Below, piece after piece: positions 7,472 to 14,143 of a DNA stretch of 30,016 nucleotides (position 1 is the stretch's first letter; the number at the start of each line of letters is the position of its first letter). This DNA is from Deinococcus aestuarii (lineage in GTDB: Bacteria; Deinococcota; Deinococci; Deinococcales; Deinococcaceae). Below the pieces are notes generated by a model that searched no databases, had not been told where the DNA came from, and saw nothing but the letters and a program-made list of their open reading frames with translations. The stretch covers positions 1 to 30,016 of the forward strand of contig NZ_JAHKSN010000035.1 in the NCBI RefSeq assembly GCF_018863415.1. The letters run 5' to 3'. The position numbers were made by a program, and so were the translations under genes.

Positions 7472-8645
7472 GTGCCACCCTCACCCGGGTGCCCGCCTCG
7501 AAGCCGTCGTCGGGGCTGAGCACCACCTCGGTGCCGGCCCGGACACCCGTGATGGCCACCCGGGTCGGGTTGGCCCCGATCACCCGGATGGGTTGCCTGG
7601 CCAGCCGCTCCTGCTGCACCGTCCAGACGTAGGACCCCGTGCCGCCTCGCACCACGGCCCCGGTCGGCACCACGATGGCGTGGGGCAATTCCAACGTGTG
7701 GATGTCGGCGCGCACCGACAGGCCGGGAATGAGCTTGCGCGCCGCGCCGCCGCGCCCGAAATTTACGTACACGCTCAGGGTGGAACTGCCCCCCGCGTTG
7801 GTGGTGGCCTGGCTGGTGATCTCACCCACGGTACCCTGCACCCTCTGGTCGTCGTAGGCGTTGAGGAACACGTCCACGCGTTCGTGGGGACGAATACGGA
7901 CGAGTTCGCTCTCCTGTACGTCGAGCTTGATCCTCAGGGTGCCACGCTGCACGACGAACAACGTCTGGTCGGCCGACGTCTCCCCGACCCGGAACCCCAC
8001 GTCCGTGACGAAACCGTCCACGGGAGACACCAGGCGCGACTGGCGCAGCTCGTCGCGCAGCTGCTGAGCCTCGCCCTGCTGGGTCGTCAGGTCGCGCGCC
8101 GCACTGCTCGCGGCGAGGTCGCGCCCGATGCGTGCGCTCTGGAGGGCGTCCCTCGCGTCCTGCGCGGCACGCTGCGCGGCTTGCAGGTCGTTGAGAGAAA
8201 CGGCCCCCAGGGCATAGAGCTGCCGCTCGGCGTTCGCGGCACGTTCGGCCGCCTGCAAGGCCCGCGCCGCGTCGCGCAGTTTCACCTCGCCGTCGAGGGC
8301 CTGCAACCCGGCGTTGCGGCGCAGCTCCTGCTCGGCGCGCTCGATCAGGGCCAGTTGGCGGGTCGGGCCGCTGACGTCGAGCTGGGCGAGCACCTGACCA
8401 CGGTGGACCTCTTCTCCTTCCGCCACGTTCAGCTCCTCGACGGTGCCGGCACGCGCGAAGCTCAGCCGGTAGCTGCGCCCCTCGATCACGCCGTTCGCCT
8501 TGGTGATCTGATCGAAGGGCTGCTTGAGCACGGCCTCGGCGTTCACGCTCAGCTGGGGAGCGTGTTGCGTGCGGTACATCATCGCCACCGCACCGCCCAG
8601 GGCGGAAAACGCTGCGGCCGTGAGGACGACGAGGCGCATGTTCAT
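7464..8645 (-). CDS. HlyD/MacA-like periplasmic adaptor protein
   Basis: This is a 393-aa membrane-fusion-type protein with an N-terminal membrane anchor (about 5-23). A first lipoyl half (GTVEELNVAEGEEVHRGQ, about 64-81) leads to a long coiled-coil hairpin rich in Ala, Arg and Gln (about 90-200), then the second lipoyl half (SPVDGFVTDVGFRVGE) and beta-barrel and membrane-proximal domains. The start ATG at 8645 shares one base with the previous stop (TGATG). It links the ABC permease to an outer membrane exit; no TolC gene is in this operon, though one lies nearby at 13112-14143. Starting at the next ATG (8639) would remove two residues. Confidence 0.9.
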   Translation of the reverse strand: MNMRLVVLTAAAFSALGGAVAMMYRTQHAPQLSVNAEAVLKQPFDQITKANGVIEGRSYRLSFARAGTVEELNVAEGEEVHRGQVLAQLDVSGPTRQLALIERAEQELRRNAGLQALDGEVKLRDAARALQAAERAANAERQLYALGAVSLNDLQAAQRAAQDARDALQSARIGRDLAASSAARDLTTQQGEAQQLRDELRQSRLVSPVDGFVTDVGFRVGETSADQTLFVVQRGTLRIKLDVQESELVRIRPHERVDVFLNAYDDQRVQGTVGEITSQATTNAGGSSTLSVYVNFGRGGAARKLIPGLSVRADIHTLELPHAIVVPTGAVVRGGTGSYVWTVQQERLARQPIRVIGANPTRVAITGVRAGTEVVLSPDDGFEAGTRVRVAHD

Positions 8646-9196
8646 CAGATCACCCCGGTGAAAAACAGCGTGCCGTACAGCGCGAGGCACAGGGCCAGGG
8701 CGCCGCAGAGGCGGGCAGGGGTCGTGTGGGGACGCAGCAGGACGTACAGCCACACCGCCTGGGCCAGGAAGAGGCTCAGCTGGACGGAGCGGAAAACCTG
8801 CATGGCGGTGCTGCCGCGCAGCGCCCCGGTCACCTGGCGGGCACTCTCGGCGTCCGCGAACGACACGTGCGGCGGCAGATTCGGCACGAGCATGACCATG
8901 ACCGGCAGCAGCAGCAGGTACACCACCAGGGGCAGGACGAACGTGCGCGCGTAGGCACGGAACGCCTCCGTGCCCGTGCGTGTGACCAGGCTACAGATCA
9001 AGCCGACCACGCCGAGAAACAGCAGGTTGCCCAGCACGCCGGCCAGGGTCGTGACCCCCAGCAACACGCTGCCGTACTGGAAGTAGGTGATCAGGTTATA
9101 GAACACGGCGGCCGTGAGCACACCGCGCAACACGCCGGACAGGACCAGGGGTGACCAGACCGAGGAGGTCGACGGACGGACGGAAGTGGTGGTCAT
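8645..9196 (-). CDS. Multi-helix membrane protein of the peptide operon
   Basis: This is a 183-aa hydrophobic protein with about five predicted helices (roughly 17-36, 42-68, 85-106, 135-155 and 160-180) and a polar N-terminus. I do not recognise the family. It begins with ATG at 9196 behind CTGGAG, overlaps the upstream small membrane gene by 4 nt (ATGA) and touches the adaptor gene. Its place between the modifying enzymes and the exporter suggests a membrane partner of processing or export, or self-immunity. This is inference from position only. Confidence 0.75.
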   Translation of the reverse strand: MTTTSVRPSTSSVWSPLVLSGVLRGVLTAAVFYNLITYFQYGSVLLGVTTLAGVLGNLLFLGVVGLICSLVTRTGTEAFRAYARTFVLPLVVYLLLLPVMVMLVPNLPPHVSFADAESARQVTGALRGSTAMQVFRSVQLSLFLAQAVWLYVLLRPHTTPARLCGALALCLALYGTLFFTGVI

Positions 9197-9579
9197 GGCT
9201 GCTCCAGGGAGAACTTCGAGTGAACGAGGTCGAGGGCACTCCAGACCGTCGCGCAGCACAGCAGGGTGGTCGCCGACACGGCCAGGACGGTGGCGAGGGT
9301 CGCCCCACCGACGACTTGCAACAGGTTGGTGGCGTGCGGTTCCAGCCAGACGAAACGCAGGGCGAGCACCAGGGCGTAGCCGAGCAGCGCCGTGGCGACC
9401 GCCGCCGCGCCGACATGCAAGTTGCCCTCACGCCTGAACCCGGCCCAGCAGGCCAGGAGCCCCAGCGCGTACGGCACGGCGGCGGCGAGCAGCGTGTGGT
9501 CGCCAAACTGCGCGGCCAGCCCAGCGGCGATGCCCACCGGGAACCACAGACTCAGAAATCTCAGGCGGTCCACGGTCAC
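9193..9579 (-). CDS. Small hydrophobic membrane protein of the peptide operon
   Basis: This is a 128-aa protein with about four helices (roughly 8-24, 29-46, 54-76 and 86-115). It starts at GTG 9579, overlapping the E1-like gene stop by 4 nt (GTGA), and ends overlapping the next gene start (ATGA). It has no recognisable domain. A double cysteine (LLCCATVW) lies in the last helix. Strict coupling to its neighbours argues that it is a working part of the system; immunity or a transport accessory role is possible. Confidence 0.7.
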   Translation of the reverse strand: MTVDRLRFLSLWFPVGIAAGLAAQFGDHTLLAAAVPYALGLLACWAGFRREGNLHVGAAAVATALLGYALVLALRFVWLEPHATNLLQVVGGATLATVLAVSATTLLCCATVWSALDLVHSKFSLEQP

Positions 9580-10523
9580 ACCTGCTGCACGAACAGCTTG
9601 CCCGTCACGCCGTCCAGCGAATAGATCCTGCCGCGCAGCAGTGGCTCGGTCACGCCGCTCAGCGCCCTCACCACGTCCCCGGCCACATAGGACGCCACCC
9701 AGAAGGTCAGGGGCCCGAACACGGCCCCCTTGCTGTACTCGGGGATCTTCAGGTCACGCAGCCCGGCCTGGGTCTGTGCCAGGGGCGTGGTGCTGGCGTC
9801 GCAGTACGGTCCGGCCGAGACCAGGGTGTCGAGGAAGCCGCCGCCCACATGTGGGATGCCTTCAGCGCGGCACGCGGCGTCGATCTCGAAGATCACGCCC
9901 ACCGGCTGATCCACCGCGCGGACCACGAGGTCGTACCCCTGCACCGCCCGCCGGATGTCGCCCGCGTCGCGCAGATACTCCGGTGACGTGAGCACCCTCA
10001 GGTCCGGGTTGATGGCCTGCAAGGTCTGGGCCGCCACCTCGATCTTGCGCCGGCCGATGTCGTGGTCGCGGTACAGAATCTGGCGGTTCAGGTTGGAGCG
10101 CTCGATCACGTCGAAGTCGCACAGCTTCAGCGTGCCCACCCCGGCCGAGGCCAGCAAAAAGGCCACCTGCGACCCCAGGCCGCCGGCGCCGAGAATGGCG
10201 ACGCGCGCCGTTTCCAGCCGCTGCTGGGCGGTAAAGACGTCCTCCCCGAGCAAGGAGAAAAACCCCAGTTGCCGGTCCACCAGGCGGGTGTTGTCGGGGG
10301 CCCAGTCGATCAGGACCTTCTCGCGGAAGAGCAGCGTGCGCTCCGCGTCGCTGAGCACGGTGAGGTGCTGCTCGGTGACCGTACGCTCGGAAAACAGGAA
10401 GTCAAAGCGTTTCTCGTCTTGGACAGCGTTGTTGTTGTGGGGTGCGCCGATGATCAGGCGGCCCCCGTGGCGCGCCTTGAACTTGTACGGATTGACGTAC
10501 CACTGCCGTGTCGTTGCGGTCAT
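9576..10523 (-). CDS. ThiF/MoeB/HesA-family E1-like adenylating enzyme (RiPP-type)
   Basis: This is a 315-aa protein whose C-terminal two thirds is an E1-type ATP-binding domain: AILGAGGLGSQVA with the Gly-rich loop (112-118), CDFDVIERSNLNRQ (135-148) carrying the acidic and Asn/Arg ATP contacts, and Lys160 after DIGRR. It is known that such enzymes activate a C-terminal carboxylate or, in peptide pathways such as MccB, a peptide amide. The zinc-binding CxxC pairs of MoeB/ThiF are absent. Residues 1-100 form an extra N-terminal domain that may hold the precursor leader, as in MccB. It overlaps the protease gene by 4 nt. No ThiS or MoaD-like partner is encoded here, so the peptides at the operon head are the likely substrates. 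This last point is inference. Confidence 0.87.
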   Translation of the reverse strand: MTATTRQWYVNPYKFKARHGGRLIIGAPHNNNAVQDEKRFDFLFSERTVTEQHLTVLSDAERTLLFREKVLIDWAPDNTRLVDRQLGFFSLLGEDVFTAQQRLETARVAILGAGGLGSQVAFLLASAGVGTLKLCDFDVIERSNLNRQILYRDHDIGRRKIEVAAQTLQAINPDLRVLTSPEYLRDAGDIRRAVQGYDLVVRAVDQPVGVIFEIDAACRAEGIPHVGGGFLDTLVSAGPYCDASTTPLAQTQAGLRDLKIPEYSKGAVFGPLTFWVASYVAGDVVRALSGVTEPLLRGRIYSLDGVTGKLFVQQV

Positions 10524-11632
10524 ACCACTCCTTGGGCGCGCGGAACGCGCCGACGCCGCAGCGCCTCACGCACGATCAACCCGATCAGCAGCAGGCCGAC
10601 CATGACGCCCAGCACCGGGACATTCCCTCTCCAGGGAACGAGTTGCCACAAAAAGCCCAGCGAGTACGCGTACAGGCCCGTCACGTAGAGGCTGGAGGCC
10701 AGGCCGAAGAGCGCGAAGCTCAGGTCGCCGGCGCCCATGCGCCCGAGCTGGCCCGGGTCGCGCAGCAGCGTGCGCAGCGTGAAGGTCCCCTTGTTCATCA
10801 GGTTGTTCTCGCCCAGGGCGTTGCTGAGCAGCCAGTAGCCGTCGGTCCGCACGAAGGGAATCAGGTTGATGACGAAGTACCCCAGGTTGATCAGGCAGTA
10901 GTGGCCCAGGAGGGGATTACTGGTCGCGTACCACAGCGCGCTCGCCAGAGCCAGCGGGTAGATCTGGAACATGAATCCACCCAGCGCGGTGGCGAAGCGC
11001 ACGCGCCGGTCATACAACCACGTGTCGCTGACGTCGGCGTAGCCCGCCGGTTGCAGAAAGAAGATGGCGACGCCGACCGAGCGGGGACGCACGCCGTAAT
11101 GCGCCGCAACCATGGCGTGCCCAAGCTCGTGAACGAGTGTCGTGGCAATGATCAGAACCCAGAGCGTCAACACTTCCCCGAGCCCCACGGCCGTGATGGG
11201 GGGCAATGCGGGCGACTTCACCACCGCCACGCCCAGAGACGCCAGGCCGAGCAGGACGCTCAGCGCCACACGTGCGGGCGTCAGGATGCGGCCCTGAAAT
11301 CGCGCCGTCCACGCCGCCGAGGGACGCCACAGGGGAAACTTGATGAGGCCGCGCAGGAAGCTCTGCCACAGCGACCGGCTGGGCGACGCGCCAGCGACGA
11401 AGCCCTGCAATTGTGCGTAGACCTTCTGTGATTGCCCGTATGACAGGGTTTGCTGGAGGTGACGCAACGTCGCCGCCTCGTCGACCGGAACGTTCTGGCT
11501 GGACAGACCGCTCAGCAGGTCGTACATCAAGCGGCTGACGCCGAAGTACTTTTCGCCGACGCGCACGTGGTGCAGCCCCTTGTCCGCCGCCGCACCGAGC
11601 GCGATGTGATCTCTCCATGTCGCTTCGCTCAT
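10520..11632 (-). CDS. M50-family intramembrane zinc metalloprotease (YydH-like)
   Basis: This is a 370-aa polytopic membrane protease. The zinc motif HELGH sits at 168-172 inside a hydrophobic helix (TTLVHELGHAM) and the second metal ligand region is TDGYWLLSN (263-271), both typical of site-2-type M50 proteases found in peptide-maturation operons. Residues about 20-62 (HVRVGEKYFGVSRLMYDLL and following) look like a PqqD-type leader-binding fold. Start: ATG 11632, just after a 15-bp stem-loop. The same frame is open further upstream but runs through the hairpin into non-coding DNA. It probably cuts the leader or the modified peptide in the membrane before export. Confidence 0.88.
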   Translation of the reverse strand: MSEATWRDHIALGAAADKGLHHVRVGEKYFGVSRLMYDLLSGLSSQNVPVDEAATLRHLQQTLSYGQSQKVYAQLQGFVAGASPSRSLWQSFLRGLIKFPLWRPSAAWTARFQGRILTPARVALSVLLGLASLGVAVVKSPALPPITAVGLGEVLTLWVLIIATTLVHELGHAMVAAHYGVRPRSVGVAIFFLQPAGYADVSDTWLYDRRVRFATALGGFMFQIYPLALASALWYATSNPLLGHYCLINLGYFVINLIPFVRTDGYWLLSNALGENNLMNKGTFTLRTLLRDPGQLGRMGAGDLSFALFGLASSLYVTGLYAYSLGFLWQLVPWRGNVPVLGVMVGLLLIGLIVREALRRRRVPRAQGVV

Positions 11633-11642
11633 GGCTGTTGGT

Positions 11643-11677
11643 GTGGGGGACCCGGGCAAACGGCCCGGGTCCCCCAC
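11643..11677 (-). promoter_or_regulatory. Perfect 15-bp stem-loop between precursor and protease genes
   Basis: The arms 11643-11657 (GTGGGGGACCCGGGC) and 11663-11677 (GCCCGGGTCCCCCAC) pair without mismatch around a 5-nt loop. The hairpin starts 8 nt after the stop of the second precursor peptide and ends 11 nt before the protease start. There is no U-tract. Such hairpins are known in lantibiotic-type operons, where they let some read-through continue or protect the 3' end of the precursor message, giving much more peptide than enzyme. That role is inferred here. Confidence 0.75.
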
Positions 11678-11684
11678 GCTCCGC

Positions 11685-11840
11685 TCAGGTGAAAGCGATG
11701 ATGCCGACGACGCTGGCCACGACGCCGAGGCCCACGGCGAAGCCCTCCGCGAAGTCCTTGGCGTTCGAGAGGGTCTCGAATTCGTCGAGTTCGGTCAGTT
11801 CCAGCTCGGTGGTGACGTCGGTCAGGATCAGGTCGGTCAT
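11685..11840 (-). CDS. Precursor peptide 2 (acidic leader, hydrophobic Gly-rich core)
   Basis: This is a 51-aa peptide. Its first half is acidic (MTDLILTDVTTELELTELDE) and its second half hydrophobic and glycine-rich (AEGFAVGLGVVASVVGIIAF, ending in T), holding a GxxxG pair (GFAVG). There is no cysteine and no classical double-glycine cleavage site. The start at 11840 has a strong AAGGAG behind it; an upstream in-frame ATG at 11885 lies before this site and is rejected. It lies 67 nt downstream of precursor 1 and directly before the stem-loop, the usual place for the substrate gene of the enzymes that follow. Its function as a bacteriocin-like substrate is inferred. Confidence 0.75.
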   Translation of the reverse strand: MTDLILTDVTTELELTELDEFETLSNAKDFAEGFAVGLGVVASVVGIIAFT

Positions 11841-11907
11841 GGCGGGCTCCTTGGAATGGCTGTGAAGAGAGGAATGACGGGTCACCAGGACGATGGAACC
11901 GGCGTGC

Positions 11908-12084
11908 TCAGGAGGTGACGGCGGCCAGGATGATCAGACCGGTCACGACACCCGCACCGGCGCCAGCCCACCAGGCGGCTTCGCTGCCCGCGTTGATGTC
12001 GTCGAGCATCTCGAACTCGAACTGCTCCGGGGCGGCCAGCGGGGCGGGCGAAACCTGCACGAACTCTGTGGCGGACACGAACAT
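11908..12084 (-). CDS. Precursor peptide 1 (acidic leader, hydrophobic core with WW and GxxxG)
   Basis: This is a 58-aa peptide, first gene of the operon. The leader part is rich in Pro, Glu and Phe (APEQFEFEMLDDINAGSE); the putative core is AAWWAGAGAGVVTGLIILAA followed by VTS, hydrophobic with adjacent tryptophans and a GxxxG motif (GAGAG). Like peptide 2 it lacks cysteine. ATG 12084 is preceded by GAGAAGGTG. Both peptides share the design of an acidic first half and a membrane-loving second half, as expected for RiPP precursors or a two-peptide bacteriocin. No family was recognised. Confidence 0.72.
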   Translation of the reverse strand: MFVSATEFVQVSPAPLAAPEQFEFEMLDDINAGSEAAWWAGAGAGVVTGLIILAAVTS

Positions 12085-12260
12085 ACGGCACCTTCTCTTT
12101 CTCCCCGAAATAAATTTACGTCGTTATCAAATAACCGAGTGCAGTTATAAGTTTGCGGTGAGGCCAATAACTTTTAAATGCTCTTTGCTATTGATTCTCG
12201 AACGTGTTTCAGGGCTGATGAAAGGGTACAGACGAATCATGGAACCGAAATGAAACGCCA
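12085..12260 (-). promoter_or_regulatory. AT-rich control region of the peptide operon with GTTAT/ATAAC repeats
   Basis: This stretch is far richer in A and T than its surroundings and precedes precursor 1. Four copies of one 5-mer in both orientations stand at 12123 (GTTAT), 12131 (ATAAC), 12144 (GTTAT) and 12167 (ATAAC); the first two form an inverted repeat with a 3-nt spacer. Possible -10 boxes (TAAATT, TATAAC) exist but none has a good -35 partner. A regulator site is likely; no regulator gene is in the operon. The remainder up to 12442 holds a GAACGG/CCGTTC hairpin at 12343-12358 and no convincing gene. Confidence 0.5.
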
Positions 12261-12442
12261 GAAGGAAAGGCTCAAACAGGTTGGGGGACTGACACGTCTT
12301 GGCACAGAGACCGTTTCACATCCACTTCATTGAACAGAAGTAGAACGGACCACCGTTCGGGGAGGGGGTGAGCCCCGTGACGGGACCGCACGGGCGCCAT
12401 CTCTCCATCGCGCTCGGAACAGTCGGGAAACGAGGTGAACGT

Positions 12443-12619
12443 ATGTTGAAACTCAGTCCTTCCGCGCTCCTGGTCCTGGGTCTCCTGCTGTTGGTGACCT
12501 CTCTCGTCGTCCGGCGCTTCGCGCTGGCACCGTCGTTCGTGGACGGCTTCCTGATCGGGCTGTCCATCGTGCTGTTGATCGGCGGGCTGGTGCGCAGCGG
12601 CTCTCTGCTGCGCAGTTGA
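12443..12619 (+). CDS. Small two-helix membrane protein, divergent from the peptide operon
   Basis: This is a 58-aa protein made almost wholly of two hydrophobic helices (about 7-22 and 34-53) joined by RRFALAPSFVDG. The start at 12443 is supported by GAGGTGA 5-6 nt upstream. The family is unknown. It lies head-to-head with the peptide operon across a 358-nt control region and ends before a GC hairpin. Small membrane proteins in this position often confer immunity to bacteriocins, but a housekeeping small membrane protein is equally possible. Confidence 0.6.
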   Translation: MLKLSPSALLVLGLLLLVTSLVVRRFALAPSFVDGFLIGLSIVLLIGGLVRSGSLLRS

Positions 12620-12655
12620 TTTCAACTCGGCGAGCTGGTGGGATGGTGTCACTCC

Positions 12656-12676
12656 GGGGCGGCTGAGCGCCGCCCC
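12656..12676 (+). terminator. Hairpin terminator after the 58-aa membrane protein
   Basis: GGGGCGGC (12656-12663) and GCCGCCCC (12669-12676) form a perfect 8-bp stem with a 5-nt loop, 36 nt past the stop and followed by TT. Confidence 0.55.
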
Positions 12677-13010
12677 TTGCCGTGGTGACCGCCAGGGCGT
12701 GTTCTGGAAGAGTTTCCCCCCGTATGAGCGCAGGGTGTCGCGTTGGGGAGCGTGCGGGGTGACGCCCGATACAAGGTCGGCCAGGAAGTCGACAAAGCTT
12801 TCCCCCTCACGGGATCACGTGGGCGGTCGGCATCTTCAGGCAACGAAAGATGTTTCCGTGAACACGTGGAGTCGCACGGCCGCCCTCCGGAGGTCAGGGA
12901 CCGTCCGGGCAACCTTGAGTGAGAGGCACGCCCCTGACGGGATGTGCTGCACGCCTGGCCGCCGCACCACCGACCGACCGTGAGGGGTGATAGAGGCGAG
13001 ACGCTGGGGA
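12677..13010. other. Non-coding stretch without recognised content
   Basis: No convincing gene, ribosome site or IS end was found on either strand between the hairpin at 12656-12676 and the one at 13011-13040. One minus-strand frame, about 12690-12800, stays open but matched nothing I know. Confidence 0.4.
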
Positions 13011-13040
13011 CGAGCCGGGTCCCCTCTATGATCCGGCTCG
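13011..13040 (-). terminator. Hairpin downstream of the TolC-like gene
   Basis: CGAGCCGG (13011-13018) and CCGGCTCG (13033-13040) form a perfect 8-bp stem with a 14-nt loop, about 70 nt after the minus-strand TolC-like stop. It may end the export operon transcript. There is no T-run. Confidence 0.4.
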
Positions 13041-13111
13041 GTCGGTGCCCGCGTTTGGAAAGAGCGCGCACGGGGCGCACTCCCATGCCCACAAGGATTG
13101 ATAAAGTCCTG

Positions 13112-14143
13112 CTAGAGCGTGCCGCCGAGGCCGGAGAGGTTCTGTCCGGCGGCGACGGAGAGGGCGGCGAGGGCTTCGAGCACCGCGTCCTGCGCCTGGA
13201 GGCGGGCGAAGCGGGCCTGCTTGAGCGCGAGTTGCGTCTCCTGAAGCGTCACCGCGCTGATCGTCCCGCTCCTGAGCCGCGCCGCGTCCTGGGTGTAGCT
13301 CCTCTGCGCGGCGGCCTCGCGGCTTTGCGCCACCCCAAGCTGCGCCGCCGCGTTCTGGGCCGTCTGGTACGCGCCCGCCAGCGTCGTCTGGGCGTTCTTC
13401 TGCGCCGCGTCGAGGCTCCGCCCGGCGTTCGCCAGGGTGGTGCGCGCGTCGGCCAGCGTGCGCGCCGGGGTGAAGTCGTTGTCCGCCAGCCGGACGGCCA
13501 GTTGCGCCTCGGAGACCGCCTGCCCGGCGCTCACCACCCCCGTCAGGTTCGTGTTGAGCCCGGTGCGCAGCGAGGCGAGGCTGGTCTTGAGGGGGGGGAC
13601 GTTCGGCGGTCCCGCTGCCCGCACACCGCCGGAAAGCCCCGTCAGGGTGGCGAGGCGGGCGGAGGCGAGGTTGACCTGGGCGCGGGCGTCGGCGAGGTCC
13701 TCGGTGCTGCCCGCCAGGGTGTTCTGGGCGCGCTGCACGTCGAGGGGGGTGGCGTTGCTCACGCTGAGCTTGACCCGCGCGACCTGGAGGGCCTTCTGGT
13801 CGACCTGCACCTGGAGGGCCTGGAGTTCGACGTTCTCCTGCGCCTCCAGCAGCGCCGTGTAGGCGTTGACGGTGCTCTGAAGCGTGGAGAGCCGGGCGGC
13901 CCGGAGCCCGACCCGGGCGAGCGCCTGGGTGTTCTGGGCGGAGAGCTTGGCGGCGGCGAGGGTGCTGGGGTCGGCCTGGGCGGCCTTGTTGGTGGCGGTG
14001 GCCTTGTCGAGGTTGGCCTGGGCGGTGCGGACGTCGGTGCCACCCGCGAGGGCGGACTGTATGGCGCGGGTGAGCGTGAGGGCGGACTGGGCCGTTGCCG
14101 CCGGGAGGAGCAGCGCGGCGGACAGGGCGAGGGTACGGTTCAC
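13112..14143 (-). CDS. TolC-family outer membrane efflux protein
   Basis: This is a 343-aa protein with a signal peptide (1-18, ending TAQ) and long Ala, Gln and Leu-rich helices with the TolC repeat pattern. The first repeat is LTLTRAIQSALAGGTDVRTAQANLDKA..., with LQALQVQVDQKALQVARVKL...TPLDVQRAQNTLA; the second ends SGTISAVTLQETQLALKQARF. It is shorter than E. coli TolC (about 470 aa). The GTG start at 14143 overlaps the stop of the small upstream gene (GTGA). It would give the outer-membrane exit for the NatAB-like transporter next to it or for the HlyD-containing exporter at 5538-8645. Confidence 0.83.
   Translation of the reverse strand: MNRTLALSAALLLPAATAQSALTLTRAIQSALAGGTDVRTAQANLDKATATNKAAQADPSTLAAAKLSAQNTQALARVGLRAARLSTLQSTVNAYTALLEAQENVELQALQVQVDQKALQVARVKLSVSNATPLDVQRAQNTLAGSTEDLADARAQVNLASARLATLTGLSGGVRAAGPPNVPPLKTSLASLRTGLNTNLTGVVSAGQAVSEAQLAVRLADNDFTPARTLADARTTLANAGRSLDAAQKNAQTTLAGAYQTAQNAAAQLGVAQSREAAAQRSYTQDAARLRSGTISAVTLQETQLALKQARFARLQAQDAVLEALAALSVAAGQNLSGLGGTL

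Noticed and set aside
7182..8954. Long (590-codon) plus-strand open frame
   Set aside because: It is the high-GC antisense shadow of the ATPase, adaptor and membrane-protein genes; no domain and no start signal.
12145..12240. Possible 31-aa minus-strand peptide (starts MIRLYPFISPETRS)
   Set aside because: No ribosome site and it overlaps the presumed control region of the peptide operon; could be chance in an AT-rich stretch.
12250..12333. Possible 27-aa basic plus-strand peptide (starts MKRQKERLKQ)
   Set aside because: No Shine-Dalgarno and no conservation evidence; not strong enough to call.
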